DNA from: Lunularia cruciata
Lineage: Eukaryota; Streptophyta; Marchantiopsida; Lunulariales; Lunulariaceae
Assembly: GCA_948567375.1 (NCBI GenBank)
Contig: OX419759.1
Coordinates: forward strand, 35,131,493-35,195,492
Direction: 5' to 3'
Length of the DNA: 64,000 nt
The notes under the pieces were generated by a model that saw only the letters and a program-made list of their open reading frames with translations, had not been told where the DNA came from and ran no database searches. Shown here piece by piece: positions 47,334-59,429 of the stretch (the first letter of the stretch is position 1; each line of letters opens with the position of its first letter). The translations under genes were made by a program, and so were the position numbers.

Positions 47334-50300
47334 AACTTACGAGGACACTCTAGAACTTTTAAAATCAAATTTTGTATCTCAAACTCTCCTAAACATGTCA
47401 CGCTGCGTAGTTTCTCTGTTGTGGATATTGTGGACCATGTGCAATAGAGTTTCGGAGTAATTGTGAGTGTCACTACCTTAGATTCCACACGAGAACCTTA
47501 TGACGAAGGAGAAGCAGGAATAGGGCTTAGGGTTTAGATGATTCGACCAAATCTATTGGTCAACTTGTTAGGAATACGTGTACACAGGTCAACTGTCAAT
47601 GGTTTTCATTTGCATATAGCAACGAGATTATAGACCTGGACTCTACATGTTCCTTGTGATTCTGCAAATTCTCGCTTGACGCATGAAAATGTAATTTTAA
47701 TCTACGAAAATTCTGCCTGGCCAGTAGCCAAAACAGGAATGGCTGTATTTATGTATCCTCGAGGGTCTTCAAACGCCGTTAGTTTCAAGTTCGAGTTTTG
47801 CTTTATTTGGCAGTTTCAGTTTCTCCAATCTGTCGTGATTTGACCTTAAAGTAAGTAATCTTACTGATAAGGGCTCAACCTCCTGATGTTTAGATGCCGC
47901 AACATGAATTCGATTGCTCTCTCCAAATCTCCTCCGTGTGTAAATCAACATATGTAGGTCTGCATTTGTGTATCACATAATGTATCTAAAACGTCTTTCT
48001 ATATGTGATCTTAGACATGTAGATTTGCAGTACTGTGTCATAGGAAATACGTCCTAGCCGTCAGATGTGTTACTCGCATAGATGAAATGCTATGTTCTTT
48101 ATCTTATGAGGGTACCTACTTGAGACACATTTGTAGCATGTATGTACTGGTTTGCCTTCTATTACTAACAAATCTGGCCGGTTTCTCGTGACGTAGATCG
48201 TCACAGGTAAATTATACACCACGTGAGAACCCTGATTGATTCTTCTAACAACCTCAAGACTCCTACCTACTACTTCCTCTACGCTGGAAATCAGCATCCT
48301 TGGGGTAGGGTTTCGAAAGTATGGTAGAGATGGTTGTTTCCAAGTAAGGTGGATAAGACACAACTGCATGAAACTCTCCTGGAGCAGTGGACCAATGAGA
48401 GCAGTGTGATGATTTGTCGCATAGCAGTACACTGGTATAGAGAACTCTCGATGATTGATAAGTAATGAGAATCTCGATGAGAACAGTGATGTGAATCTAA
48501 GGGAAGCGGAGTTGACTAATCTATTGGGAAGTGCCTCAAGTGGTATAGTTATATGTAATCCTGAGAAAGTGAATGTAAAGCACATGGGAGGAGCCGAAAT
48601 GGAGTCTAGTCTTGCCAATCACGTCTCTACCGCAAGTTGCAAATTAGCCGGCTCCTCGAATTTAGAAAGCATCTTAAAGAAAACTATGAATTGCACACAA
48701 GTACTCGCCAACTTTCTGTTTGCACTTGTCGTTCTTCCACTCATCGTCGTAGAGACTTGCAAATATAATCCTTAAGCAATCGCATCTAAGCCAACGTATC
48801 ACGATCAGTCACTCAACTCACATTTCTCTAGTGCGTCGATGAGATCAAAACCGAATGCTTTGTACCAACATGGAGTATCAACTTCATCTCATGCTCCTGG
48901 AAATCTACCAAAATCCAATTGTGGACATATCCAGACCTCCGAGTGCTGATGATCAATATGCAAGCTATTCATTAACTTTTGAGTTTATGGTTATACATGA
49001 AATAAAGATCCGGAACAACACGGGATTTTAGACGGGTACTTAGAGTACTTTCAGACGGGTACTTGGTGAGTACAGGACATGCTTTTTTTTTTTTTTTTTT
49101 GCAGAGACTGGTCACAACTCTTGATTAAGGGATCTTACTGCAGCATTGTTTTGGGAAACGAGCGTATACGCGCAATAGAGGAGTGAGAGCTGAAAGGAAC
49201 AGGTTAAAACTTATTTTCTTCCGGGGGCAACTTCTTTTTCTTGATCACCTTGAAAAGCTGGTCACAGCGGCACACACCCGACGACAGCAGGAGAGAGCAA
49301 GGAGACAAAACTGGCAGAGTGAGTCCCTAAATCAGTTGGCTAAATCTTACGAAATCAGTTGGCTAAATCAATCGTTTCTTTTGTGACACCTTTCTTGTTG
49401 CGCGAAACTGGCCGCTAGAGGGCCTGCAATCCGCAGAAGGGACACCAATTACAGGCGGACGGAGGGGAATGCTTTCGACACCGACGCACGAGGCTCGACG
49501 ACCTTCCGTGCTTTGTTAGACACCTCCGAGATTGATTTCAGTTAATACAGGGAATGAAATTGGCCTGTCTTTTAGACCTCTCTGAATATACTGTTGAACG
49601 AGGAGTTGCTTACAGGTGAATATTTAAAGATCAAACTTGTACCACATACGCCAATTGAGTGCTTCTTCTATCCTGCTCATTGATGAGCGCAAAAGCAGGA
49701 TTACGTGATCTTGACACTGACGTTTGCTAATCGGACGCGTAAGTAATCAGCTCATCGAACTCACTCATGTTAATCTTGGTCCATTGCGTCTAGATGCTCG
49801 TGAACTGTAGGTGGAGCTTGCGTTCGTAGGTTCTGCGTTTGGAACTGGAGGGTGAGCAGAAAGGAGGAGTTCTAATGGTGAATCCGTCATTGCCGATGGC
49901 TGTTTGATGGCAGCAATGTGGAAGGCCGAGGTCCTTGGTATCAGAAGCTTGGAACTTGGAGATTGAAGTTTGAGAAGATAATGCACATTAATGTATAGTG
50001 CTCGTGGAACTCGCAGAGCGCAAACAGGGCACGTTCATATGGAATAGAAAGTACGAGCTGAGAAAAGAGCAGAAGGGAGGAAGGAGTGCAAAGTAAGCTT
50101 CCTGCCGTTACTATTTCCTCAAAAATATACGGGCAAATGGCTGAATTTACTGGCGGAGGAGATCGATTCAGCAGACACCCCGGCCCTACAGGGTGAGAAT
50201 TTCACCTTACGCCTGTTTTTAATTGTTGTGCTCGACTCTCTGGGCCACTATGTAGTTTATGAATTGAATCTTTCGGAGATGAGCAAGACGATCAGTCGTT

Positions 50301-51180
50301 CGGCTTTAGCCCTAAGAACTTCACGTATGTTCGAAGGATTAGCATTATAGAGATCGTTCGTACTACATTCTATTCCACGAATTATTCGTCGAACGCTTTT
50401 GCCAGCAGTTGTTAAGGTTGATACTTCGGCTTTTCTTGAATTCCCCAGTCCACACTCGCAATTCGAGCTTATGAGTTCTTGGCGTTTTTTCCACTTGTAA
50501 GAAAGCTAGTTCTGGAGAGTTCCTCTGGCCTGTCTCTTACTACCGAATCAATTAGCTAGACCTGAAAGAGTTTTTGAAGGTGATGTCAAAGTATCTGAAC
50601 GGAAATTGGCTCGTCAATCAAGGACCACCGCACAGAGCAGTTGATGATCCAGAAGAGCGCAGAAGCCGTAGGCAGCTTTGCTCATTACGTAGAAATGACC
50701 TGTTCGTTCAATTTGCCTGTTTCTAGGTATTGCAGTTTCTTCCACCAGAGTTTGAAGGCTTTTCATAAATCCAAACTGGATGTCACCAGCCGAGTAAAAT
50801 TTTATGCCGATTGTTCCAACGTTTGACACTAAGATGTACTTTTGAGAAGAGCTTTTGATAGCATATGCCGCGGCATTTGAACTCGACGGAGTATAAGTCT
50901 GAAAGTCACATGACCTACCAATTCCGTTATAAGATCTTTGGTGGTCTATAGCAGGAGGTATAATAAGGACTCTGGTTTACCGACCTAGAAGTGTCAGATA
51001 TATCTAGTATTATTAGTTTGGAACGGATGTCTCGCCAGTATGTGGTATTCTTCGAAGATAGAACTTCTACTAGTTGGAGCCGAATTCCACGAGTATCTGG
51101 AGCTGTTTAAAGAGTGAGGGGTATCGTTCTATCCATCTTGACTACTATTTATTTGCTCCATTGCGTTTCGATGCAGAGGC
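47334..51180. other. intergenic region, may hold unplaced 5' exons of the next gene
   Basis: No gene is supported. A 20-base T run is at 49084-49103. A short direct repeat (AGACGGGTACTT) occurs near 49031 and 49055, and AATCAGTTGGCTAAATC occurs twice near 49330-49370. The next gene's start is uncertain, so a first exon could lie between about 50100 and 51150. Confidence 0.45.
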
Positions 51181-53947
51181 GTGTCTTTCCAGGCTTTTCA
51201 CGTTGTGGGCAGATTTGCCAGGCTTTTATCAGTCTATGGACTCTATCAGTATCTTACTGGTGCCAAAATCTCCGTGCTAGTTTTTATGTTTGGGAGTCTT
51301 CTGGGATCAGCAGCAGTCTTCTTTGCCATACAAAAGCCCTGGAAGGGGCGGCCTCTATCTCGGTCTCAGGTACTAAAAAGTGTTCAGTACATTAATTTTT
51401 AACAGAACTATATCTGTGTTCGTTCTTTCGCGTGCGAGCTTACGTGGAGTTCGACTTGGCAGATTGTTCCGACAGTGATAAATGGAGGAGTTCTGGCGCT
51501 GTCTCTTGTTTTATGGGGTAGGGGGCTCCGAAGTTGTGGTCCTGTAAGGTGAGTGGATATTTGCATATATTTCCATCTTCCTTGTTTCTTGTAGGAATGT
51601 ACGTTTAGTTGACACTATCATGGTTGTGGATGTGCAACACAGGACAATTTTAGCAGAGTATGTAGGAGCTGTTTTGGGTGCAATTTCGACGTTGTTATTC
51701 GGTCGGGGTGGCCATGGACTGAGAAAAGTAACATGTCCTCTTAACCTTCATTTTCATTATATCTTTTAGCACCTTCTTTCATTTATAAAGAATTTGATTC
51801 ACCGCTTTTATTTAAATCATGCTCAGTTGCATGTGTAACCTTGCGTCACTTCCAATCACTTTTGTGCTCTGGCTAAATCCCAACTGATGAATAAAATTAG
51901 TAGGCCACTCTCAACGAGTCCATTGACTTCAGGAGGTAAGTAAGACTGTCTCTGTTAGACATTATTTTCGGCGGGGAATAATTTATAAGAAACTGTGGAG
52001 CAATGCTCAGAGTATGCAGTGGGAGCATCATAGTAGGTTAGTGTTGTGTCGTCCAGGTGGTTGAAAAGCAAGGTTGGGTTTAGACAAGACTTAAAAAGCG
52101 AAGATGTTCTGTGCAATAGTAAAGAAGCATGATGTAGCAAATGGTGTGCAAATGTGCTGAAATAGCGGTCGTTTTATGTTTCAGGTATGTGGTCTTATAG
52201 CTATGCTTGCTGCCTTCTACTTTCTATCACAAGGATGGGCTATGGCAACCTACTCACCATTTTATATCCCACATTATTGATTTATCATTGGTGCAATCCT
52301 GATTCTTTGAAAATATTATACGGTTGACAATGTTTCTCCAGGTTGATTTTGTAGGAGTTTAAGTGACTCGGTTAGCAATTCACGGACACAAGGATATCTT
52401 GTACTCACGTATTTTCGATCCTAACTGTTTGCCGTATTGCAACCTTGACTTTGCTTACCTCTTGATTCCAGCTCAGCAACTGATGAGACTATGCATGAAA
52501 AGGGTCATGTAGGTCTGCAGTCTATGATTGCTCCAATACTCTCAGGTCTTTTGGCAGCTCTACGCAGGATCATTGCTCGCCGAGTATCACTTAAGGTTCG
52601 TGTGAGGAGGTTGTGTTTGACTGTGTGGTCCGATACGTAGGCTGGATGCATAGCTACCTTAATTGCAAGGAATCATAGTCTGCGTTGACACCCAAGGAAT
52701 GTAATATACCACTTCATAAGACAACAGTCTTCTTCCATCACGATGCACGCCTTCTACAAGTCAAGGATGTCAGAATGGACCTACAGTTGATTGACGATCA
52801 CAGCCGTCAGGCTAATGGAGGGTGTATGCTTTTGTGAAAACATGTCAACAAAATCCTAAATCAGACTTATATATAAGACTTCATGCTGTACTGATGTTCA
52901 AAGTTATGGGACTGTAGAGTCAATCGAAGAAAAGGCTCCACGCAATTTCTGTGGCTTCAGCCAGTTTATTCCTATTCCCGTTCGCTATCACGACGTTGGC
53001 AATGGTCAGTTATAACCATGCTTTTCTTCATCTCAAGTCTACTCTAAAACTCTTTGTTCTGGTTTGTGGAGAGTGGTCATCGACGGCCCTATGTCTGCTA
53101 TCAAAGATATCGATGGTTGTACTTGTATCAGTTACGAAGTTGGATACATGTAATGGAGGTGTAGTAAGTCCTGGTGGTGATATGCATCTTCTCGTTCTGA
53201 CTTTGCAAAGGATTGGTTGGAGTCAGAGTGAAGCTGGCAGCAGATCTGAGTACCATGGTTCAGCAGCTTGGCCGTACCTCACGATGATACTCTTCGGTAT
53301 AGTTCTTATGTATTACGTGGATGCACTTATCGAGGACAGGTACTGTGCATTCTTACTCATGGGAGGTGGCCATTGGCGTTGCCCGTTTGGTCTTTGTTTG
53401 TACGAGAGTGGTTTGTCTCAGTTTCTACCAAACGTTTGGCTATATCTTATATGGTGAAAATGTCTGTATATTGCCTAGCAATACGTTTTTGGAAGCAAAA
53501 CCTAGAGGTTCCCACTATACTGAAATTTGTTTGTTTAGTCTCAAACTTTGTAATATCTAATGCTCATCGCTTTCGGATTTACAGGTTACATATTGTGCCT
53601 TCTTCACCGCAACATCTCGTTGTTAGTTCCGCATGTATTATCGTTCTTGAATTTCTTTACAGGATGGATTTCTCTCCTTTGGGTTTCCTTTGGTGCTTGA
53701 CATGGCTAGGATCAGGTATGTCTCTTTAGCCTTTGTACTCCATCCAGATAAACGTTAGCATTATCTTTCAACTCTTTTCCTTAAGGCGAATCAGGACTGT
53801 TAAGCAGTAGCATTGTTGATGGCAGGTATTTATGCTGCAACTACTACCGTCGACAGCAAGTTCCGGAGAGACTTTGATCAAGGGGAAGGCCAAGATTTCA
53901 TGAAAGAAAGTCGCTCGGAGCTGGCTCTTTCATCCTTGCCGTCATAA
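51181..53947 (+). CDS. MTP12/ZnT5-type zinc transporter, N-terminal membrane half only
   Basis: Nine exons: 51181-51369, 51463-51548, 51643-51727, 52185-52263, 52459-52595, 52918-53004, 53227-53339, 53585-53715 and 53826-53947. Phases join without a stop to give 342 residues ending at TAA. Eight to nine hydrophobic segments are visible, for example ISVLVFMFGSLLGSAAVFF, VCGLIAMLAAFYFLSQGW, SLFLFPFAITTLAM and YLTMILFGIVLMYYV. Order and motifs (CGPVRTILAEY, APILSGLLAALRRI, KKRLHAISV) resemble, from memory, the N-terminal half of plant MTP12. That protein partners another MTP to move zinc into the Golgi. The C-terminal cation-efflux domain with its His/Asp metal site does not follow anywhere before 57980. 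The gene may therefore be truncated, a pseudogene, or continue through alternative splicing past the stop. The 5' end is uncertain; the ATG at 51181 is the first convenient one. Exon 7's acceptor (GTCAG/AGTGAA) is the least certain junction. Confidence 0.68.
52264..52458 (+). other. U12-type AT-AC intron
   Basis: The intron begins ATATCCCAC and ends TTGCTTAC. The 5' end matches the minor-spliceosome consensus (ATATCC). CCTTGAC at 52443-52449 matches the core of the U12 branch-point consensus (CCTTRAC), and the branch A at 52448 is 10 nt from the AC end. Splicing here joins phase 1 to phase 1 and keeps the frame (TCA CCA TTT T / CT CTT GAT). The only GT nearby, at 52300, lies beyond an in-frame TGA. 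Confidence 0.82.
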
Positions 53948-56900
53948 TTCAGGTGAGGGAATGTGATCATGGATACAATTCTTCCTCCATAGTAGGAAAT
54001 AATACGCTATTTCCCCTGGATCCTGGACTACTGTTACTCGATACATCTGTCAGGTTTTCCTAGATCCAATATTTAGGCAAGCTGTACATATTCGGTTTCT
54101 GATAAAACGGGTGTGGCTGATGAATCGGTCAATTGTTCTGAGTATACTTCAGAAAAATCGCTTGTCCATCATATTTGTGAAACGCACGAAAGTTCAAAGT
54201 TTCTATATATAATTGAGGGCGAAAGACGAAGGGTAATAGGACGTTTGATGACTGGTTACCATAGTTTCAATAACCCTCACTGCTTGAAAGTGTAATGCTG
54301 TTAATCGGTGTAGGTGGAACAGCTAAGGGCAAACTTTGTGCGAGGTTGCTATCACTCTTGGTTCTACTTTCCTGTCTTGGGGTTGCACATTTCGACTCAC
54401 AGCTATCCCCGCGTCCCTCTCGTAGACGCGATATTCCAGGTAGCAATGCAAAGTCCCAGTTAAGAGCACAATTTTCGATGAAAAATCCGCTGTGACGTCT
54501 GAACAACCAGTGACTAACCTGCCACGAGACCTCTGCAACCTTTGGGCATCTAGGTGGGTTTATTCCCTGCCAGGTCTATATCGCGATGAAGCAACTTGCA
54601 CGGCAGAGGTTGCCATCAACGCCAAGGACTGCTATACATGCAATGTTCGGACTTTTGGCATCGTTTTCTGCAATCTAGTGTGTTTGGAAATGTTGATATC
54701 GGGCATTTGACAGCCGTCAAGGACATTTGCTGATAGTTGCACCCACATGTGTCTTATGTGGTGCAGGCGAGGATCTGTGTGGCAAATTTCTCTAAGTCTT
54801 GACTTGTTTATTCATTCATGGAAGCTAGTGGAGACGAGTAGAAACTCGAAGCATCAGGTTGATACCTTCGTTTGAGAATAAAGATTCATTCAAAGACACA
54901 TGCTTCTATTGTTGAATAACATTATTATTCTCCGTTTGGACGTCTACTTGTGCGTTTGTAATGGATGTCTACTTGGTAAAGCAACAAGTATTGCACATAA
55001 AGCCTCGCGACTGTAAAACGAGAATCACAGATAACAACTTGCGGATTCTCAGATTACATCTAAAGGGAACAACTTGGGAGACGCAAATCTAAGAACGTTT
55101 CCCTTAGTAGTGTGTCTCACCTGATGAGAAAAGCATTGGACAAGAGGTACAAGCTCTCAAGACTGCCGAATGTAACGATCCAAGGTGTAAACATACACGA
55201 GAGTGCCGGTGTACCGGTGCTCTCATTGCGAAACCTACCCGATGTTGAAGAGTGAGATTGGTTAGCAGAGGTAATAAATGTCTTGAGAGATGTCTGGTCC
55301 GTAAGGCCACAGATACAAACTTTTTGTTAGGTTCACTATCGCCCCGGTCTACTAAACTATCCAGATTGCAGTTAGTAGTTCACACACTACATGGGATAGT
55401 TGAAAGGAAGACATCAGAAAACTACACGGGGATGTAGGGAGTCTCAGATCCTCAGGGTGCAATTCCAGAATTGATGTGCGTGATAAGAAAGTTATAGCGC
55501 AGAACATGGCCTAATTAGTCTGCAACTACTCTCAGCGATTTCACATGCCATCAAATTGATGTCGCAGTGAGCTTCACTCTCGGGGTTTCGACTGAGTTGA
55601 TCCCAAGAGTCTAAATGTATTATTGAAATGTGTGGCACTCGTGGTAGTGTCACACATGGTAGTGTTCCGATTTCCATCTAAAACAAAACTGCAGAGAATT
55701 CTGGTTATCAATTCCCACAAGTTGCCTTTCCTGTATCGAGTATTGAGTACTGAAAACTGCACACTACTGCAACTATTTTCTAGAATTTCTAGAATTTTCT
55801 ATTTTCTAAAATTCTAGAACCAAATCTTTTCGAGAGTCAATAGCGTCAGCCCACCCCACCAATAGCTTACCACACATTAGTGCTAATGATTGAGGTTTAC
55901 TACTATTACTGACGGCCATTATCCTCCACCAACAAGCATAAACAATTACATAAGTTTTAAAGATGAGAACAACTTCGATCAGACTTCTTTTTCTCCATGG
56001 AACACTTGCAAGAATGGGGAACTCGTTCATACTAGCACCTTTGTCAAACGAATCTCTCATAGAGAGTGCATCCGACTTCCCGAAATGTCTACTTTATATC
56101 GGGGTAAGGCAGGTGCTTCTTCATGTACAACAGGGGATGTCAAACAGCATGTTATTGAACTGACTAATAAATTGCGTTCATTTTGACAATCTTTAAGGGA
56201 TGCTCCTTAATATTTCTAGATGGTCATCCATTCTCACTCTCGTAACGATTCAGTAGACTTACAAGTTGAAAGACCCTTATATTTCTTCATTTGAAAAGAA
56301 TGTCTTCACGCACTCTTGGCTAATTTTTTATTCATGCGTTTACTTTTCCTTTTCTATTTCCATTTCCATTTCCATTCAGCCCCTTTATGCGGTGCAGTAG
56401 ACCAATTCAAAGAAGACAAATAGAGACTCAATATCTCTTACTTCCTATGTAGTAAAAGAAATTCATTCATATTCGCTTTAGATATCTGAAAGGTTGTCAC
56501 GTTTGGATTACAGTTTTGGTGTACACGATCCACATATGTTATTCCCCAAAGAAAAAATTATGCTTTTATCAATACAAGAAGGCATATTCAAACGTAATCA
56601 AATTCAACTACTTAACCAGACTAGATTTTACCCTACATTCTCCAACACCTGAAGACATCTAAATATCTCTGTCTTATAACCCTTCAATACATAAGAAACC
56701 ATCTTCCATTGGTTCGCTTACAGCTCTTTCCTTCCAATACTCGGCTTTCTTGTTCCATGTTCCAGAAAACCATCGAAATGCTACTGCTTTGAAGGAAACA
56801 AGATGAGAATGGCACTCGGGAAACACAAAGGCTTTAATCCGATCTGCGTTTACAGTCATGGCTACGGACCAAACTTTCTCACTTTGACGGAGAGGCATTT

Positions 56901-57977
56901 CGAGAAGCATTTCAAGCATGATAATGAACGAATGGAGAAGCAACGGTGGCTGCTGAGATGTTGGTGTAATCAACTTCCCTCGAAACTGGCCATGGACTTA
57001 GCCCCAGGTTGATGTGAATAATGCAGCAATGATTTCTCGAGTCTCTTTATTGCATGCTCATACTGAATTCAGTAAGTGTAGCTGTCGTCTTCCCGTCATC
57101 TCCATGAAAACTTGATCCTACTAGGAATCCCGTCCTATATCCCTCTTGGATTGACTACCTCACAAACTTTTGCATCTGAGGTTGGATTACTTCGTGGTTA
57201 CTTCATAGATGTGTGGTATAAATCACCAATTTATTCCCGTTTCTTCAGCAATTAAGAGTCCACGAATGAAAACAGAGCCAGTGCTCGGAAGAAACCCAAC
57301 TGTTGAACTTGCAGCCTCCTTTTCGCGTTAGTTCGATCTCTTTTCGCGTTGGATCGTATAAGATACTGCCGACCTGGACAGAATCCATGTGAACAGCATC
57401 ATAATACATTTCTGTGCACGTAATTAAACATTGTCTATTTGTGAAATAACTTGTGCCTCTCGATCACTTCAAAGATGCCGTGCAGCTAGTATGGGCTGCA
57501 GGACCAAAGGGTACGTGTAGCATTTACTTTTAGTGTCAGAGCTTAAAGGACTTCGTTCACTAGACTGTATGCAAAGCAAAATTGCTCCACCACTTATGTG
57601 CAAAGTACGAATATACAAATTGTTGAGGTACTGTATGTAGCAGCATTCACTGTTTCCATGTGAGAGCACACACCCTCGCAAACAAGCAATACAAAGAACA
57701 TTCTTTTTTCGATTTACGAATTGCTATGTCATCCGTCACATGGCAGGTGGTCAACATTTTAATCTTCTCGATATGGATTCTATCCGAGCCCTTTTCATCT
57801 TCGCAATCCGGTAAATGCACATAATGCTCTATATAGAGATCCATCCTAGTTTGTCAGATACTCTACCGGAAATACGTCACCTGGGGCGGTAAACTTTGTG
57901 ACATTCATCATCAGGAGGTTAGAGAATGTTTCTGTTCTTGTTTGTTTGTTTCGAACCTTTACGTTTAAAATTCGGTT
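53948..57977. other. intergenic region, no supported gene
   Basis: Short open frames only. I looked for the missing cation-efflux half of the transporter (metal-binding HxxxD and DxxH helices, His-rich loop) on both strands and saw none. Alternating TTTCTAGAATT phrases near 55780-55815 form a short imperfect palindrome, and a TTTCCATTTCCA run is near 56350-56375. Confidence 0.45.
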
Positions 57978-57983
57978 AAGTAG

Positions 57984-58400
57984 TGTTATACTTGGCTAGT
58001 GATTTGATTGATCATTGAATACTAAACAGTCAAGAGCAAATGTGTGACTGATGAAACAACAAGTCAAGAGCAAATGTGTGACTGATGAAACAACAAGGTG
58101 CAGGACAGGACCTTATCTAGATATATTCAGTCACTACTATGACAAAGTATTAAAATGAATAGATACCTTGAGTGAGTGGTCAATATTCAAGAAATATAGC
58201 AAGTTACTATTCGGGAGTGTTCTGCCAAATGATAGTGATGAAGAAATATATCCCTAAACCCTAAAGTGTTGGGTGAGCCGTGGAAGCAACATCCGAGGCA
58301 GGAAGTGAACCACACTATTTATTGTTGTCCTTACATTATTTGCTCAATGGGGTTAATGATTTGCCAATGTGAGAGGTTCTCTAGATTGTGTTTTCTAACA
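57984..58400 (+). repeat. 5' LTR of the copia element
   Basis: 417 bp, starting TGTTATAC and ending TCTAACA. It contains a 34-bp tandem duplication, 58027-58060 and 58061-58094 (GTCAAGAGCAAATGTGTG then ACTGATGAAACAAC), absent from the 3' LTR. The 3' LTR is only 322 bp, so the two have diverged by several indels. Confidence 0.92.
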
Positions 58401-58402
58401 AT

Positions 58403-58414
58403 TGGTATCAGAGC
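58403..58414 (+). promoter_or_regulatory. primer-binding site of the copia element
   Basis: TGGTATCAGAGC, two bases after the 5' LTR. It is the exact complement of the 3' end of initiator tRNA-Met including CCA; the tRNA gene at 31682-31753 ends in the matching GCTCTGATA. Confidence 0.95.
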
Positions 58415-58544
58415 TTAGTTTGTAGAGAAGGAGGGCTTAGTTTGTAGAGAAGGAGGTCTTGAGATCTGAGGGTGCAGAACTGGACCCAAAAGCAAGTCCA
58501 TATCAAAACAATGGTAGGAGTGATATCCACATCAAATGCTAATT

Positions 58545-59340
<796 letters not shown>

Positions 59341-59429
59341 ACAAGGATAAACATAAACTTTTAGGATCAAGCAAGTATTGCTTAGTCATTTAGTTTTGTT
59401 GATGATGTTCTATGTTTTACCTAATACAA

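Noticed and set aside
48070-48618. 182-codon minus-strand open frame
   Set aside because: Composition and codon pattern look random, with no presequence, motif or hydrophobic pattern typical of a protein. An open frame on the other strand overlaps it.
52951-53457. 168-codon continuous frame in the transporter gene
   Set aside because: It reads through an intron (53005-53226) and past a GT donor at 53340. Only its two ends are coding, as exons 6 and 7.
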